From: Glandiceps talaboti
Taxonomy: Eukaryota; Hemichordata; Enteropneusta; Spengelidae
Assembly: GCF_964340395.1 (NCBI RefSeq)
Contig: NC_135558.1
Span: 23,700,564 to 23,764,563, forward strand
DNA length: 64,000 nt
Reading direction: 5' to 3'
Shown here: in pieces, positions 10,690 through 23,068 of the stretch
Layout: each line of letters begins with the position of its first letter
Numbering within the stretch: the first letter of the stretch is position 1
Program-made: the position numbers and the translations under genes
Notes under the pieces: model-generated
What the model saw: the letters and a program-made list of their open reading frames with translations, nothing else
Database searches by the model: none
Told to the model about the DNA's origin: nothing

Positions 10690-13281
10690 GAAACAAGTCA
10701 TTGAGAATGACATAGTCCCCGCTATAATTGGGTTTTAAGGAATTATCACTACTCTGATCACGCAACAACATTTGTGAACCTAAAACAAACAGACTTAGAT
10801 ATGTTGTGTGTGCCATTTGGACATGGAATATGCCTCCAACAATAAAGGATTGGTTGGGTATGGGGGATCATATCACAATGAAAATGGAGTCTGAGTTATG
10901 GCTTTGGACATGGAAAATTCACAAACAAAATGGCTGCCAGGCAGCCATATTGGATCGCATCACGACGAAAATGGATATGCACATGTATGTCATAGAACAC
11001 TGTCCTAATACCAACTCTGAATGAGATCTGTTCAAGCATGTCTCAGTTATGGCTTTGGACATGGAAAATTCGCAAACAAAATGGCTGCTAGGCGGCCATA
11101 TTGGATCATATCATGACAACAATGAATATGCACATGTATGTCATAGAACACTGTCCTAATACCAACTCTGAATGAGATCTGTTCAAGCATGTCTGAGTTA
11201 TGGCTTTAGACAGGGAAAATTTGCAAACAAAATGGTTGCTAGGCGGCCATATTAGATCGTATCATAAAACAAATTGTCGTGCATATGTATGCCATAGTAT
11301 GTTGCCCCTTTACCAAGTTTGAAAAAAATCGGTCCAGGCATCTCCAAGAAACGGCTGCGGACGGACGGACGGACGGACGGAACCCAATCCATAAGTCCCC
11401 GTTCCGGACTTCGTCCGCGGGGACTAACAAGCGACCTATCGGTCAGAATAGCTCCGCTGTTTTTTTTGGGTTTTTTTTTTGTTTGTTTTTATTTTGTTGA
11501 CATGTAGAAGTGGTTCAGTTCTTCACTATGCAGTTTTGTTTTAGCGATGCAATAAAGTGGTTACTGGTTTCATATGATGTCTCACTATAAAACACATTTT
11601 ACACAGAAGTTGGTAATGTTTTGTACTTTTATACCATAGTCACCATTTTATAACAAAAATCTACTGTTATGAAAAATTGCACAAAATCTCTGAAAAAAAA
11701 TGACTGGGAAATGCACACAAGAAAAAGAAAAAAAAAGAGGATTTTGAGGTTGGCTATAAATAATTCCAGTGTCTTACAGCTTTAACCCTGGAAAATGTTA
11801 ATGATGAATGAAATAAACTAGGGATCTAAAATAATTTTGAGGCTATTTGAATTTCAATTTTCTAACAAATTTACCAAGTCAACAACATTCAACTTGTACT
11901 AGTTGTAGTAGATATATATAGGGAAGAAATGTATTAATCGCCATCTTAGTTTCCAAGTACCCGGAAGAGAGACATTCTCAGCCATACGTTACAGTGGTAA
12001 CACTCGTTCATGTTCGATTACCTTTCATAAAGAAAACACAACGAAATGGTTGAAGTGATCTTTTTTTTTTAAATTTCTTTTCATCACAAAAACAAAATCT
12101 GTGTGATCAAAGGTGTTGTAAACTAAACCAGAAAGAATTATCGGATTGGCTAAACTTCCCGCTGAACTGGAGTAAGGTCCAAGCCTCGATAGTACGTGAG
12201 GAAATCGTCTCAAACTAGCGATACAACTTTCAAAGTATAACTTGACATGTCTTCATTTGTTAGAGTTATACAATTCAAGACGGGTTTTCACTCGAAAAAA
12301 ACAATTCTGTAAATAATGACACTCTGAAAGCAGCGATTTCTCGGACGATGTTACCACTGTAACGTATGGCTGACAACGACTTGCTTCCGGGTTAGTCCCT
12401 CGTGCATCCGGGTACCTGGGATTGTCACCGTACGGAAACTCACATCGGTAATTTTGACGCTGTAATTTTGCCACCAATATTGATCGTACAAAAACAAAAC
12501 TCCATAAATGAACCACAAAGTACTTTCCCTTTCAAAATGTGATAATTTTAGAAAGAGTATTATCGTTTTTATTGACGACTGACTCTGTCAAAAATTGTCC
12601 CATACACTTCAGTTCAGGCATGCACGATCGACTTCTTACTTGATCGTGAGATGCGCATACTGGAATGAACCATTCTGTAGGAGGGTGGAGAATTTGGATT
12701 TGAAGTTTACAACCCTGTTTCGAAGAAATATTTGTCATTTGGGCGCACAATGCGTAGAATTAAGACTACAGCACATATTACATTGCTTGTTTGACGTCAA
12801 TAGTGTCTTTTGAAAAGTTGCAGTTTACCTAAAGTCTCGCGGACTGATTTCCAATATGGCGGCGGTCATAATGCTCATTAACATATTCATTTTTTTTTTA
12901 AATTACAAAAATAAAATCATAAAAAATAGAAAAGAAGATGTGCTGACTTGAAATTAACAAATCTAAGTAAGCTACCCCCTGCGCATCAACACACCAGATA
13001 TCAAAGCAATCTGACAAGAAGTTTTCAAGGAGATGATGAAAATGACATTTTATGAAAAAAAATCATAAAAAATTGAAAATGGCACAGATCAACTTGGCAT
13101 GAACAAATCTAAATAGCCTCCCCCCAGGGAACATGCACACCAAATATCGAAGAATTCTGACTGTCACTTTCGGATAAGATAATGAAAATATAAAAGTTTG
13201 ACGGACACCTATGATTCACTCTACTCTCTATACAACCTATACCTAAAGCTACGCTTTCAGCTTTCGCTGACAGCGGAGCTA
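10690..13281 (+). repeat. Large composite repeat, copy A
   Basis: A 2.6 kb copy of the repeat also seen at 28480-33479. It starts AAACAAGTCATTGAGAATGA and includes ~155 bp tandem units (10895-11400), (GGAC)n, AGCGACCTATCGGTCAGAAT then AGCTCCGCTGTT. A nested inverted-repeat segment (11950-12443) has perfect 24 bp inner arms at 11979-12002 and 12349-12372. The copy ends in a hairpin (13248-13281, arms AGCTACGCTTTCAGC and GCTGACAGCGGAGCT) followed by CTAAAAA. It lacks the two insertions present in copy B, so it shows the empty sites. Confidence 0.8.
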
Positions 13282-13345
13282 AAAAAATGTGGTATTTCAA
13301 AAAGCACAAACAACTGCTCTCTTTAGCAGTCCGCAAGCCCACTTT

Positions 13346-16300
13346 ACATATAGTAACTACATAGCTGACTGGTACATTGTACATGTAGTAACTACATAGC
13401 TGACTGGTACATTGTACATGTACATGTAGTAACTACATAGCTGACTGGTACATTGTACATGTAGTAACTACATAGCTGACTGGTACATTGTACATGTAGT
13501 AACTACATAGCTGACTGGTACATTGTACATGTAGTAACTACATAGCTGACTGGTACATTGTACATGTAGTAACTACATAGCTGACTGGTACATTGTACAT
13601 GTAGTAACTACATAGCTGACTGGTACATTGTACATGTAGTAACTACATAGCTGACTGGTACATGTAGTAACTACATAGCTGACAGGTACATTGTACATGT
13701 AGTAACTACATAGCTGACTGGTACATTGTACATGTAGTAACTACATAGCTGACTGGTACATTGTACATGTACATGTAGTAACTACATAGCTGACTGGTAC
13801 ATTGTACATGTAGTAACTACATAGCTGACTGGTACATTGTACATGTAGTAACTACATAGCTGACTGGTACATTGTACATGTAGTAACTACATAGCTGACT
13901 GGTACATTGTACATGTAGTAACTACATAGCTGACTGGTACATGTAGTAACTACATAGCTGACAGGTACATTGTACATGTAGTAACTACATAGCTGACAGG
14001 TACATTGTACATGTAGTAACTACATAGCTGACAGGTACATTGTACATGTAGTAACTACATAGCTGACAGGTACATTGTACATGTAGTAACTACATAGCTG
14101 ACTGGTACATTGTACATGTAGTAACTACATAGCTGACTGGTACATTGTACATGTAGTAACTACATAGCTGACTGGTACATTGTACATGTAGTAACTACAT
14201 AGCTGACAGGTACATTGTACATGTAGTAACTACATAGCTGACTGGTACATTGTACATGTAGTAGCTACATAGCTGACAGGTACATTGTACATGTAGTAAC
14301 TACATAGCTGACTGGTACATGTACAATGTAGTAACTACATAGCTGACTGGTACATTGTACATGTAGTAACTACATAGCTGACTGGTACATTGTACATGTA
14401 GTAACTACATAGCTGACAGGTACATTGTACATGTAGTAACTACATAGCTGACTGGTACATTGTACATGTAGTAACTACATAGCTGACTGGTACATTGTAC
14501 ATGTAGTAACTACATAGCTGACAGGTACATTGTACATGTAGTAACTACATAGCTGACAGGTACATTGTACATGTAGTAACTACATAGCTGACTGGTACAT
14601 TGTACATGTAGTAACTACATAGCTGACTGGTACATTGTACATGTAGTAACTACATAGCTGACAGGTACATTGTACATGTAGTAACTACATAGCTGACTGG
14701 TACATTGTACATGTAGTAACTACATAGCTGACTGGTACATTGTACATGTAGTAACTACATAGCTGACTGGTACATTGTACATGTAGTAACTACATAGCTG
14801 ACAGGTACATTGTACATGTAGTAACTACATAGCTGACTGGTACATTGTACATGTAGTAACTACATAGCTGACTGGTACATTGTACATGTAGTAACTACAT
14901 AGCTGACAGGTACATTGTACATGTAGTAACTACATAGCTGACAGGTACATTGTACATGTAGTAACTACATAGCTGACTGGTACATTGTACATGTAGTAAC
15001 TACATAGCTGACTGGTACATTGTACATGTAGTAACTACATAGCTGACTGGTACATTGTACATGTAGTAACTACATAGCTGACTGGTACATTGTACATGTA
15101 GTAACTACATAGCTGACTGGTACATTGTACATGTAGTAACTACATAGCTGACTGGTACATTGTACATGTAGTAACTACATAGCTGACTGGTACATGTAGT
15201 AACTACATAGCTGACTGGTACATTGTACATGTAGTAACTACATAGCTGACTGGTACATTGTACATGTAGTAACTACATAGCTGACTGGTACATTGTACAT
15301 GTAGTAACTACATAGCTGACTGGTACATTGTACATGTAGTAAGTACATAGCTGACTGGTACATTGTACATGTAGTAAGTACATAGCTGACTGGTACATTG
15401 TACATGTAGTAACTACTTTGCTGACAGGTACATTGTACATGTAGTAACTACATAGCTGACTGGTACATTGTACATGTAGTAACTACATAGCTGACTGGTA
15501 CATTGTACATGTAGTAACTACATAGCTGACTGGTACATTGTACATGTAGTAACTACATAGCTGACTGGTACATTGTACATGTAGTAAGTACATAGCTGAC
15601 TGGTACATTGTACATGTAGTAACTACATAGCTGACTGGTACATTGTACATGTAGTAACTACATAGCTGACAGGTACATTGTACATGTAGTAACTACATAG
15701 CTGACTGGTACATGTAGTAACTACATAGCTGACTGGTACATTGTACATGTAGTAACTACATAGCTGACTGGTACATTGTACATGTAGTAACTACATAGCT
15801 GACTGGTACATTGTACATGTAGTAACTACATAGCTGACTGGTACATTGTACATGTAGTAACTACATAGCTGACTGGTACATGTAGTAACTACATAGCTGA
15901 CTGGTACATTGTACATGTAGTAACTACATAGCTGACAGGTACATTGTACATGTAGTAACTACATAGCTGACAGGTACATTGTACATGTAGTAACTACATA
16001 GCTGACTGGTACATTGTACATGTAGTAACTACATAGCTGACTGGTACATTGTACATGTAGTAACTACATAGCTGACTGGTACATTGTACATGTAGTAACT
16101 ACATAGCTGACTGGTACATGTAGTAACTACATAGCTGACAGGTACATTGTACATGTAGTAACTACATAGCTGACTGGTACATTGTACATGTAGTAACTAC
16201 ATAGCTGACTGGTACATTGTACATGTAGTAACTACATAGCTGACTGGTACATTGTACATGTAGTAACTACATAGCTGACTGGTACATTGTACATGTAGTA

Positions 16301-16432
16301 ACTACATAGCTGACTGGTACATTGTACATGTAGTAACTACATAGCTGACTGGTACATTGTACATGTAGTAACTACATAGCTGACAGGTACATTGTACATG
16401 TAGTAACTACATAGCTGACTGGTACATTGTAC
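13346..16432. repeat. 35 bp satellite array in ABL intron 2
   Basis: About 88 units of GTAGTAACTACATAGCTGAC then TGGTACATTGTACAT. Variants are GACAGG for GACTGG, a 26-27 bp form missing TTGTACAT, and forms with an extra TACATG. Flanked by composite repeat copy A and unique sequence. The unit is rich in palindromes (GTACAT/ATGTAC). Confidence 0.97.
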
Positions 16433-16934
16433 AGCACTTTCATAAGCTATCAATATAAAAATTAACATTTATTTCAACACTGATGTAAAATCTTTGTAAG
16501 TATTTCCTTTTCCACAATGTCAACATATTTTCTTTCCTTCCTAATCCACACCAACTATTTTTCTCCCAGTATGATTTGTTTATATTTTCCTAGTAGTATT
16601 TTCAAATAAAATGACTGTTGTAAAATTTGCAGCTGATTCAAACACCCAATACCTGAAAAATCATGCTGTAATTTACTATTGATGAACAATATTCAATGAG
16701 TCACTTGTCATTCCAGGTATGTTTTCTTGATAGAGTAAAGTCAAGGACAGCTGGTCCAGATTGTTTTGAAAAGTGGTCAGTCAAGAAAGACATCTTCCCA
16801 ATATTGCTACAATGTTATAATTTTCCAGACTTGTTGGCACCATGGTTATACAATGTATCCAAAATCCTATCAGACATGTGCAGTGTCTGATAAGTACAGC
16901 ATGAACACAGGCAAAAACATATCCCTGATCAATA

Positions 16935-17097
16935 ATCATAAGAAATTCGCCTTGCCCCTTGGGACAAGTACTTTTCAAAACAACTTGCCCAAGCCTTGAA
17001 ATCACTTGCCCAGAGCAAGTAAAAGGCCATTATTTCGACCCCTGTATACAAATCAAATATTATGGTTATTGGTCCAGTGGTTTTTGACTTTAAGTTG

Positions 17098-17142
<45 letters not shown>

Positions 17143-17195
17143 TGCCATGCCTATAGCTCTACTGAACCTTATCAGTAAGTTCAGTTGTGCTAAAA
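16935..17195 (+). mobile_element. hAT-like single end followed by R1 3' end
   Basis: 16935-17044 reads, on the minus strand, CAGGGGTCGAAATAATGGCC followed by GGGCAAGT repeats. This is like one end of a hAT-type element; no matching other end was found. Next comes TGGTCCAGTGGTTTTTGACT, (CA)n at about 17099-17142, and GCTCTACTGAACCTTATCAG ending TTGTGCTAAAAA, which is the R1 3' end. Confidence 0.5.
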
Positions 17196-17380
17196 AACAA
17201 ATTGATGCCCATATGTCCCATATGACATGACACCTTCATGTCAGGTTTGAAGGAAATCATGCAGATACTGCATGTCTTAGAATTGAGGTATTACAGATGT
17301 ACAGCTGGATGGACAGAGCCTATTGTACCAGTCCTTTGGGAGGTTAATACATTGACAGTTGCTATGAAGTGTGAACTTAC

Positions 17381-17560
17381 CTTTACAAACACTCAGTTGA
17401 TTCTCCCCACTTCCAGAGAAGTCATATAAAGCAACAAATAAATTAGGGTCCTTGTCTTCACCACTCGTCAATAAAGTCTCTTTTGAACCCCATCTTGGTA
17501 TCCCATCTTGGTCTGGGTGGTGTGGTAAAGGTCGACTTGTAAATGAACCGAAAAGATTTT
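17381..17560 (-). CDS. ABL1: ABL tyrosine kinase, exon 2: N-cap connector and start of SH3
   Basis: Residues 42-101, entering and leaving in phase 1. The encoded connector includes [18 protein letters not shown], matching the RWNSKENLLAGPSENDP stretch before SH3 in vertebrate ABL. SH3 starts with NLFVALYDF (81-89), the ALYDF motif that contacts proline-rich ligands and the SH2-kinase linker. The acceptor is ...cttttacag before 17560 and the donor is gtaagt after 17381. The exon is 180 nt. Joining the last G of exon 1 to AA here gives Glu42. The connector before SH3 (residues 43-62) is unlike the vertebrate sequence, as expected for a loosely conserved region. Confidence 0.95.
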
Positions 17561-18583
17561 CTGTAAAAGTTCAAATAGAAATGATACTACTTAGTGTACC
17601 TCATATATGCATTACATTTATACAGACTTGTGGTTAGGTACATGCAATATTCATTGAAACATTTTGGGCAAGCCTAAAGCAGTGTCAGCCTCAGATAAAC
17701 GAAAAATGTGTGCACAATGTACTTGCATGTATATGTACTTGATGATGATCTCAGTGTAACACATGTAGTATGCTTGTCATTCTCAACTTGAGATGATACT
17801 ACAAAAGAGCCCTGCTTCACATGGGGTATACATATTTTTAACGTGAAAACCTATGTTTGCAGTTTCTCAAGCTGAGAATTATTTGTGTTCAATAGGCCAA
17901 TTCTGCCTGACTATTTGTCAAAAAAAATTCTCCCAGAGATCCAAAGTTAACGAGATACTTGGAGCATTTTAACAAAATTTTGAGGTTTATGTAAACATTT
18001 CCATGAGTGAATTGACCAGCTCTGTTCAATCCTCTCCTACAATACTAAATTGGCCAAATTGGAAAATTTCCCCAAACAAAATTCCTTAGTATTACATATT
18101 TGTGTCACAGACACAGTGTTACATACTTATAATAGATTTATGCCTAGGAAGACTTGTTTGTTATGCAAACCTTACGTCCGTAACTTTCAAAGTGTATCAT
18201 TGCATGAATAAGAACTTAAGTACAACAGGAAAATCAGTGCTACATGAAACAAGTCATTCTGTAAATCCATGTGTATGTGTAGTGTAGACCACTAGCATTA
18301 ATTAGTCAAATACATGTCAAGTTTTGTGTCTATTAAAATATTACCACCTACTTACATACCTACATTTGTTAATTTGTCCTGTTCTTGAAACACTACAACT
18401 ACAAGTGAATTTATACAACTCAAATCTGCTGTACATTTATACAAACCAATGTACAATGTTTGATTTTAGTGTCCAGGCTTTTTTTTTATTGCGATTTAGC
18501 ATCCAAATTCTGATCAAAGAACATTTTATCAAATTTCCAGTATTCTACAAACTTTGGGGAAAACACTATTATAGTTCTATCTT

Positions 18584-18863
18584 CAGGGCTCGAAATTAAC
18601 TTTTTTCTTTGGTCGTCCTAGTGGGCTACCAATTTCAGAAATTAATAGCCCAAGTATTGTGGTCCCATATTCCTGAACTGAAAACAGATTTCCTCAATTG
18701 AAATATATGTGTTATTGAAATACTTTCATTTTCACAACAAATTTTGTATCTTCATCACATAATCAATGATAGCCTGAGTGGGCTACCAGCTGCAAACTAT
18801 GGTAGCCCCATGACAAGAATTTGTAGTCTGTGGATACAGGACAACTGCTAATTTCAAGCCCTG
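18584..18863. mobile_element. hAT-like MITE with 5 bp target duplication
   Basis: 280 bp. It begins CAGGGCTCGAAATTAAC and ends GCTAATTTCAAGCCCTG. The ends are inverted matches (14 of 15). ATCTT flanks both sides (18579-18583 and 18864-18868). There is no coding capacity. The CAGGG ends suggest a hAT-type element mobilised in trans. Inside, GTGGGCTACCAATTTC and GTGGGCTACCAGCTGC are paired. Confidence 0.8.
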
Positions 18864-18984
18864 ATCTTTAATGTATCTTTATGTATACACACAGTAAGAC
18901 TTTTTTTAAGATTCTTGTCTTGACAGTACCAATATCATGAAAAGTTTGACAACCATTAAAAGCCTACATGTATTCAAAGAGTCT

Positions 18985-19500
18985 GTTTGTATACTAATAA
19001 TGTTGGTTTCTATGTACCACTTTCCCACTCTGTACTCAAAGCACTTTACAATTATTACCCCTGGGCAGTGTGCCCTCTAAACCAATTTGACACACCACTG
19101 ATGCACACTATTTCTAGTGACGCACCAAAATTTGGTGCTCACCTACATTTGTATGTTTTGCTATGTGGTGACTCACAAGAAATCCCAGTTTCTCTCATTT
19201 TGACTCACAACAACATAATTTGGCTATCGTTAGAGGGCACACTGCGGGCCATGGTACAGTATGGATCTATAGCTGCCACATCGGCCATTTACTTCCTCAA
19301 CTCCCTGGGGAGCATACAATCCATTGCAGCCTTTATCCTACCAGGTTCCCAATTATACAGGGGTTGACTGAGGCACAATCATGGTTCAAATCTTGCCCAA
19401 GGACTGAAGTCATTCAGAAAGAAGCAGCGATGGGGCTCAAACCTGCAACCTGCAGATTCAAAGCCAGCAACCCTAACCATTCAACCATCATGACTCCACA
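18985..19500 (-). mobile_element. tRNA-derived SINE, minus strand, split by a MITE
   Basis: Reading minus, this copy aligns with the SINE at 28615-28984: promoter-like head, TCTTGCCCAAGGACT complement, CCAGGTTCCCAATTATACAG complement, then TAAAGTGCTTTGAGTACAGA and an AACATTATTAG tail near 18990. It is interrupted by the element at 19066-19244. The box B region has diverged. Confidence 0.75.
19066..19244. mobile_element. 179 bp TIR element nested in a SINE
   Basis: Starts CAGTGTGCCCTCTAA and ends TTAGAGGGCACACTG, a perfect 15 bp inverted repeat of hAT type. The SINE sequence continues on both sides. Target duplication is unclear (GGG on both sides). Confidence 0.8.
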
Positions 19501-19514
19501 ACTGTACTTCCTAA

Positions 19515-20374
19515 AAATAGCGCCAATGGTATTGTAGCACAACTGTATTTGGCTGTTGCTATGGACATGGTCTTGCTTACTTGGGATATTTGCATATATT
19601 TTTGGAATCTTCAGTAACTTACCTACCCTCCCACTTTTCATCTTTGCAATATAAACCATCATTTAGCTGTTGCTATGGGCATGGTCCTGTTGCTAGGCAT
19701 ATTTGAGAACAATTTTTGAATCTTTAGTCACATATCTACCCATCCTTGTTATCTTTGCAATGTGCATCGCCATTTCACTGTTGTTAAGAGCGTGGTCATG
19801 GTTGCTTAGGCCAATTGTATAGAAATGTTTTCAACAATAACTGTACAATAATACCTTCAGAAACATCCCCACCAAGTTTCAACCCATTCACCATGCAGTT
19901 TCAAGATATAAGTGCTTGACCAAAATTGAGATTTTTAGACCTAATTTGCATATCATTGATGGGATCATCACATTATCAATACAACTTCATCTACACACCG
20001 TCAGATGCATCCCCATTAAATTTCAGCCCAATCTGCTCAGTAGTTTGGAACTATATATCTTTTTGACAAAAAAGACACATTTTTAGACCTAATTTGCATA
20101 TTATTGATTGGATCTTCATGTCATGAACAATTCTTAACGCTAAATACCCCTCAGAAGGCTCCCACCAAATTTCAGCCTAATCTGCTCAGTAGTTTTGGAA
20201 TTAAAGATTATTGACCAAACAGACACATTTTTAGCCCTAATTTGTATATCAATGATGCACATCGATGGTAAGATCATTTTGATTTGAACAATTTCTCAAC
20301 TAGACACCCAAGCCAAGGTCATATACCCACCAAATATCATGCTAATCAGTCCAGTTGTTTTTTATTTTAAGTTC

Positions 20375-20439
<65 letters not shown>

Positions 20440-20558
20440 TGCCATGCCTATAGCACACACACACACAGTCAGTCAGACAGATAGACAGACAGACAGAGAC
20501 AGACACTATGCCATGCCTTTAGCACCACTGAACCTTATCAGTTCAGTTGTGCTAAAAA
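19515..20558 (+). mobile_element. R1 family, full-length copy
   Basis: About 1.04 kb. 5': GCGCCAATGGTATTGTAGCA then CAACTG, followed by repeated TTTGGCTGTTGCTATGG units. Middle: ~100 bp units with CCAATCTGCTCAGTAGTTT, GACACATTTTTAG and CCTAATTTGCATATCATTGA. 3': TTTTATTTTAAGTTCTTTAC, a long (CA)n (about 20377-20437), GACA repeats, and CTGAACCTTATCAGTTCAG then TTGTGCTAAAAA. The CTGAAC/GTTCAG hairpin just before a CTAA end and the inverted AGCACAACTG/CAGTTGTGCT resemble Helentron-associated (HINE) elements. No transposase. Confidence 0.7.
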
Positions 20559-20611
20559 CTTTGTAGATTTGTCATCAGAGAAAATCCAGAACTCTATACA
20601 CGTACAGTTCT

Positions 20612-21615
20612 TGAACTTGTAAAACTGAAAATGTTGTACATATATTAACTTGTAAAACTGAAAATGTTGTACATATATTAACTTGTAAAACTGAAAATGT
20701 TGTACATATATTAACTTGTAAAACTGAAAATGTTGTACATATATTAACTTGTAAAACTTATGATGTTGTACATATATTAACTTGTAAAACTGAAAATGTT
20801 GTACATATATTAACTTGTAAAACTGAAAATGTTGTACATATATTAACTTGTAAAACTTATGTTGTACATATATTAACTTGTAAAACTTATGATGTTGTAC
20901 ATATATTAACTTGTAAAACTGAAAATGTTGTACATATATTAATTTGTAAAACTGAAAATGTTGTACATATATTAACTTGTAAAACTTATGATGTTGTACA
21001 TATATTAACTTGTAAAACTTATGATGTTGTACATATATTAACTTGTAAAACTGAAAATGTTGTACATATATTAACTTGTAAAACTGAAAATGTTGTACAT
21101 ATATTAACTTGTAAAACTGAAAATGTTGTACATATATTAACTTGTAAAACTTATGATGTTGTACATATATTAACTTGTAAAACTGAAAATGTTGTACATA
21201 TATTAACTTGTAAAACTTATGATGTTGTACATATATTAACTTGTAAAACTGAAAATGTTGTACATATATTAACTTGTAAAACTGAAAATGTTGTACATAT
21301 ATTAACTTGTAAAACTGAAAATGTTGTACATATATTAACTTGTAAAACTGAAAATGTTGTACATATATTAACTTGTAAAACTTATGATGTTGTACATATA
21401 TTAACTTGTAAAACTGAAAATGTTGTACATATATTAACTTGTAAAACTTATGATGTTGTACATATATTAACTTGTAAAACTGAAAATGTTGTACATATAT
21501 TAACTTGTAAAACTTATGATGTTGTACATATATTAACTTGTAAAACTTATGATGTTGTACATATATTAACTTGTAAAACTGAAAATGTTGTACATATATT
21601 AACTTGTAAAACTGT
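20612..21615. repeat. 33 bp satellite array with two unit types
   Basis: 30 full units and a partial one. They share ACTTGTAAAACT and TGTTGTACATATATTA and differ in the middle: type E has GAAA, type D has TATG. There are about 20 E and 10 D units, one of the D type with a 3 bp deletion, interspersed along the array. Confidence 0.96.
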
Positions 21616-22029
21616 GTGAGTAAAACTCAGTGAGTCTGACTATATGTTTATCCTACCTATTGTATTTACAATATACAACGTGCAATGTAGCTGGCAGCAA
21701 CATTTCACAGATATTTTTAACAATCCTAGCACACAAATAAACATATCCTTAATGATCCTTAAAATTAATCAAGAACATGTACTGTGAACAGCTGTACTCC
21801 AGTCAAACTCCAATTTGGACAGAACCACTATGTATGGGTTTGTTTGACCATAGACCCCCCCCCCCCCCCCCCCCCGGGCGGAGGGGCTATGGTTTGACTC
21901 AACTTTCCATAGGACTTTAAACACAACTAATGACTCATATTCCACAGAAAGTAGGATATGAACACACAGTTTATTTAGATATCAGGTCACTGTGATCACA
22001 GGTCAATAATTACCCCTAGACTCAGGCTG

Positions 22030-22226
22030 ACAGGCTGCCCCACACATTTTGAGCTCTCTCAAAAAGTCATAGTTTCTCAAAAACCGTTGTTTACTGAAAT
22101 TTTCAAATCTAGGCTAAAGACCTACTTTTTTGAGAGAGCATATTTAAGTGACACTCTGTAAAGCGCCAGTGAACATTTTAAATGGATACCAGGCGCTATA
22201 TAAATCTGTTATCATATCATATCATA
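22030..22226 (+). mobile_element. 3' end of a non-LTR retrotransposon (LINE)
   Basis: A short frame ends ...KPLFTEIFKSRLKTYFFERA then YLSDTL and TAA at about 22158-22160. The FKSRLKTYFF pattern is typical of the extreme C-terminus of LINE reverse-transcriptase proteins. A short 3' UTR follows, ending GGCGCTATATAAAT and an ATCAT-repeat tail. It is heavily 5'-truncated, as LINE copies usually are. The clade is not determinable. Confidence 0.6.
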
Positions 22227-23068
22227 GACTCACCACACCACATAGTAATGATTGCTAGTAACAATTTACATGATTGAATTACATACATGTAATGTGGGGC
22301 ACTTACTATAAGTACAACTAAGACTGCAAACTGTCATTGTCAAACTGACAAACAAACTGTCTTCTATCAAAATGAATGACTATTTCCTTACATTTTGATT
22401 TTTGTAATTATTGGTATTTACAGAGTGTGGTTACAGTTTTGTACTATATTACACAAACAATTAACAAGCATTTGTACATGTACAAATACAATGCACTGCA
22501 ATGTATCAACATATTCTCATAGCACATGAGCACACATCCACACATGACATAATTTCTTTTAAATTCCAAGTTGCTGTGTGAGATACAAATTTAGAACATG
22601 TCTACTGTTGTATCATCTGGGATGAGTGTTAGCTAATAAGGCATTTACATGTAATAGATTATATATTATGCAATTGATATGGTGGCAAGTTAATGCAGAT
22701 CTACTAACATAATTAATATAGTCAAAATAGTTGGTATTGGAATCTACACAGTGCCAGTACATGCATATTGTTTTGGAATCTACACAGTGCCAGTAAATGC
22801 AAATACATTGTCGCCATTTCTACTGTAGCATTTAAAAATCTACCATGTTGTTCGCTCACACTTGTGCAATATTTCTGGCATTGGCTATGTCTCCAATCCC
22901 CCCTGTCAAAGACCATGGTGGAGGTGGAGGTACATGTGTAGTAAAGTGTCATACATGTACATCCTGTTGGTGACTGCATTGTTATTTTTACTGAGATCTT
23001 TACTCATGACAGCATTGACATTGAGGACAGGGCAGCATGGGCTTGTACACAAGAAGCAAGGGAAGTTA

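Larger units (their letters stand above)
10581..17380 (-). other. ABL intron 2, overview
   Basis: The intron is bounded by gtaagt (after 17381) and tttacag (before 10580). From its 5' end it holds one end of a hAT-like repeat and a Helitron-like repeat end (16935-17195), unique sequence (16436-16930), a 35 bp satellite (13346-16432), and composite repeat copy A (10690-13281). No exon-like conserved frame was seen. Confidence 0.9.
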
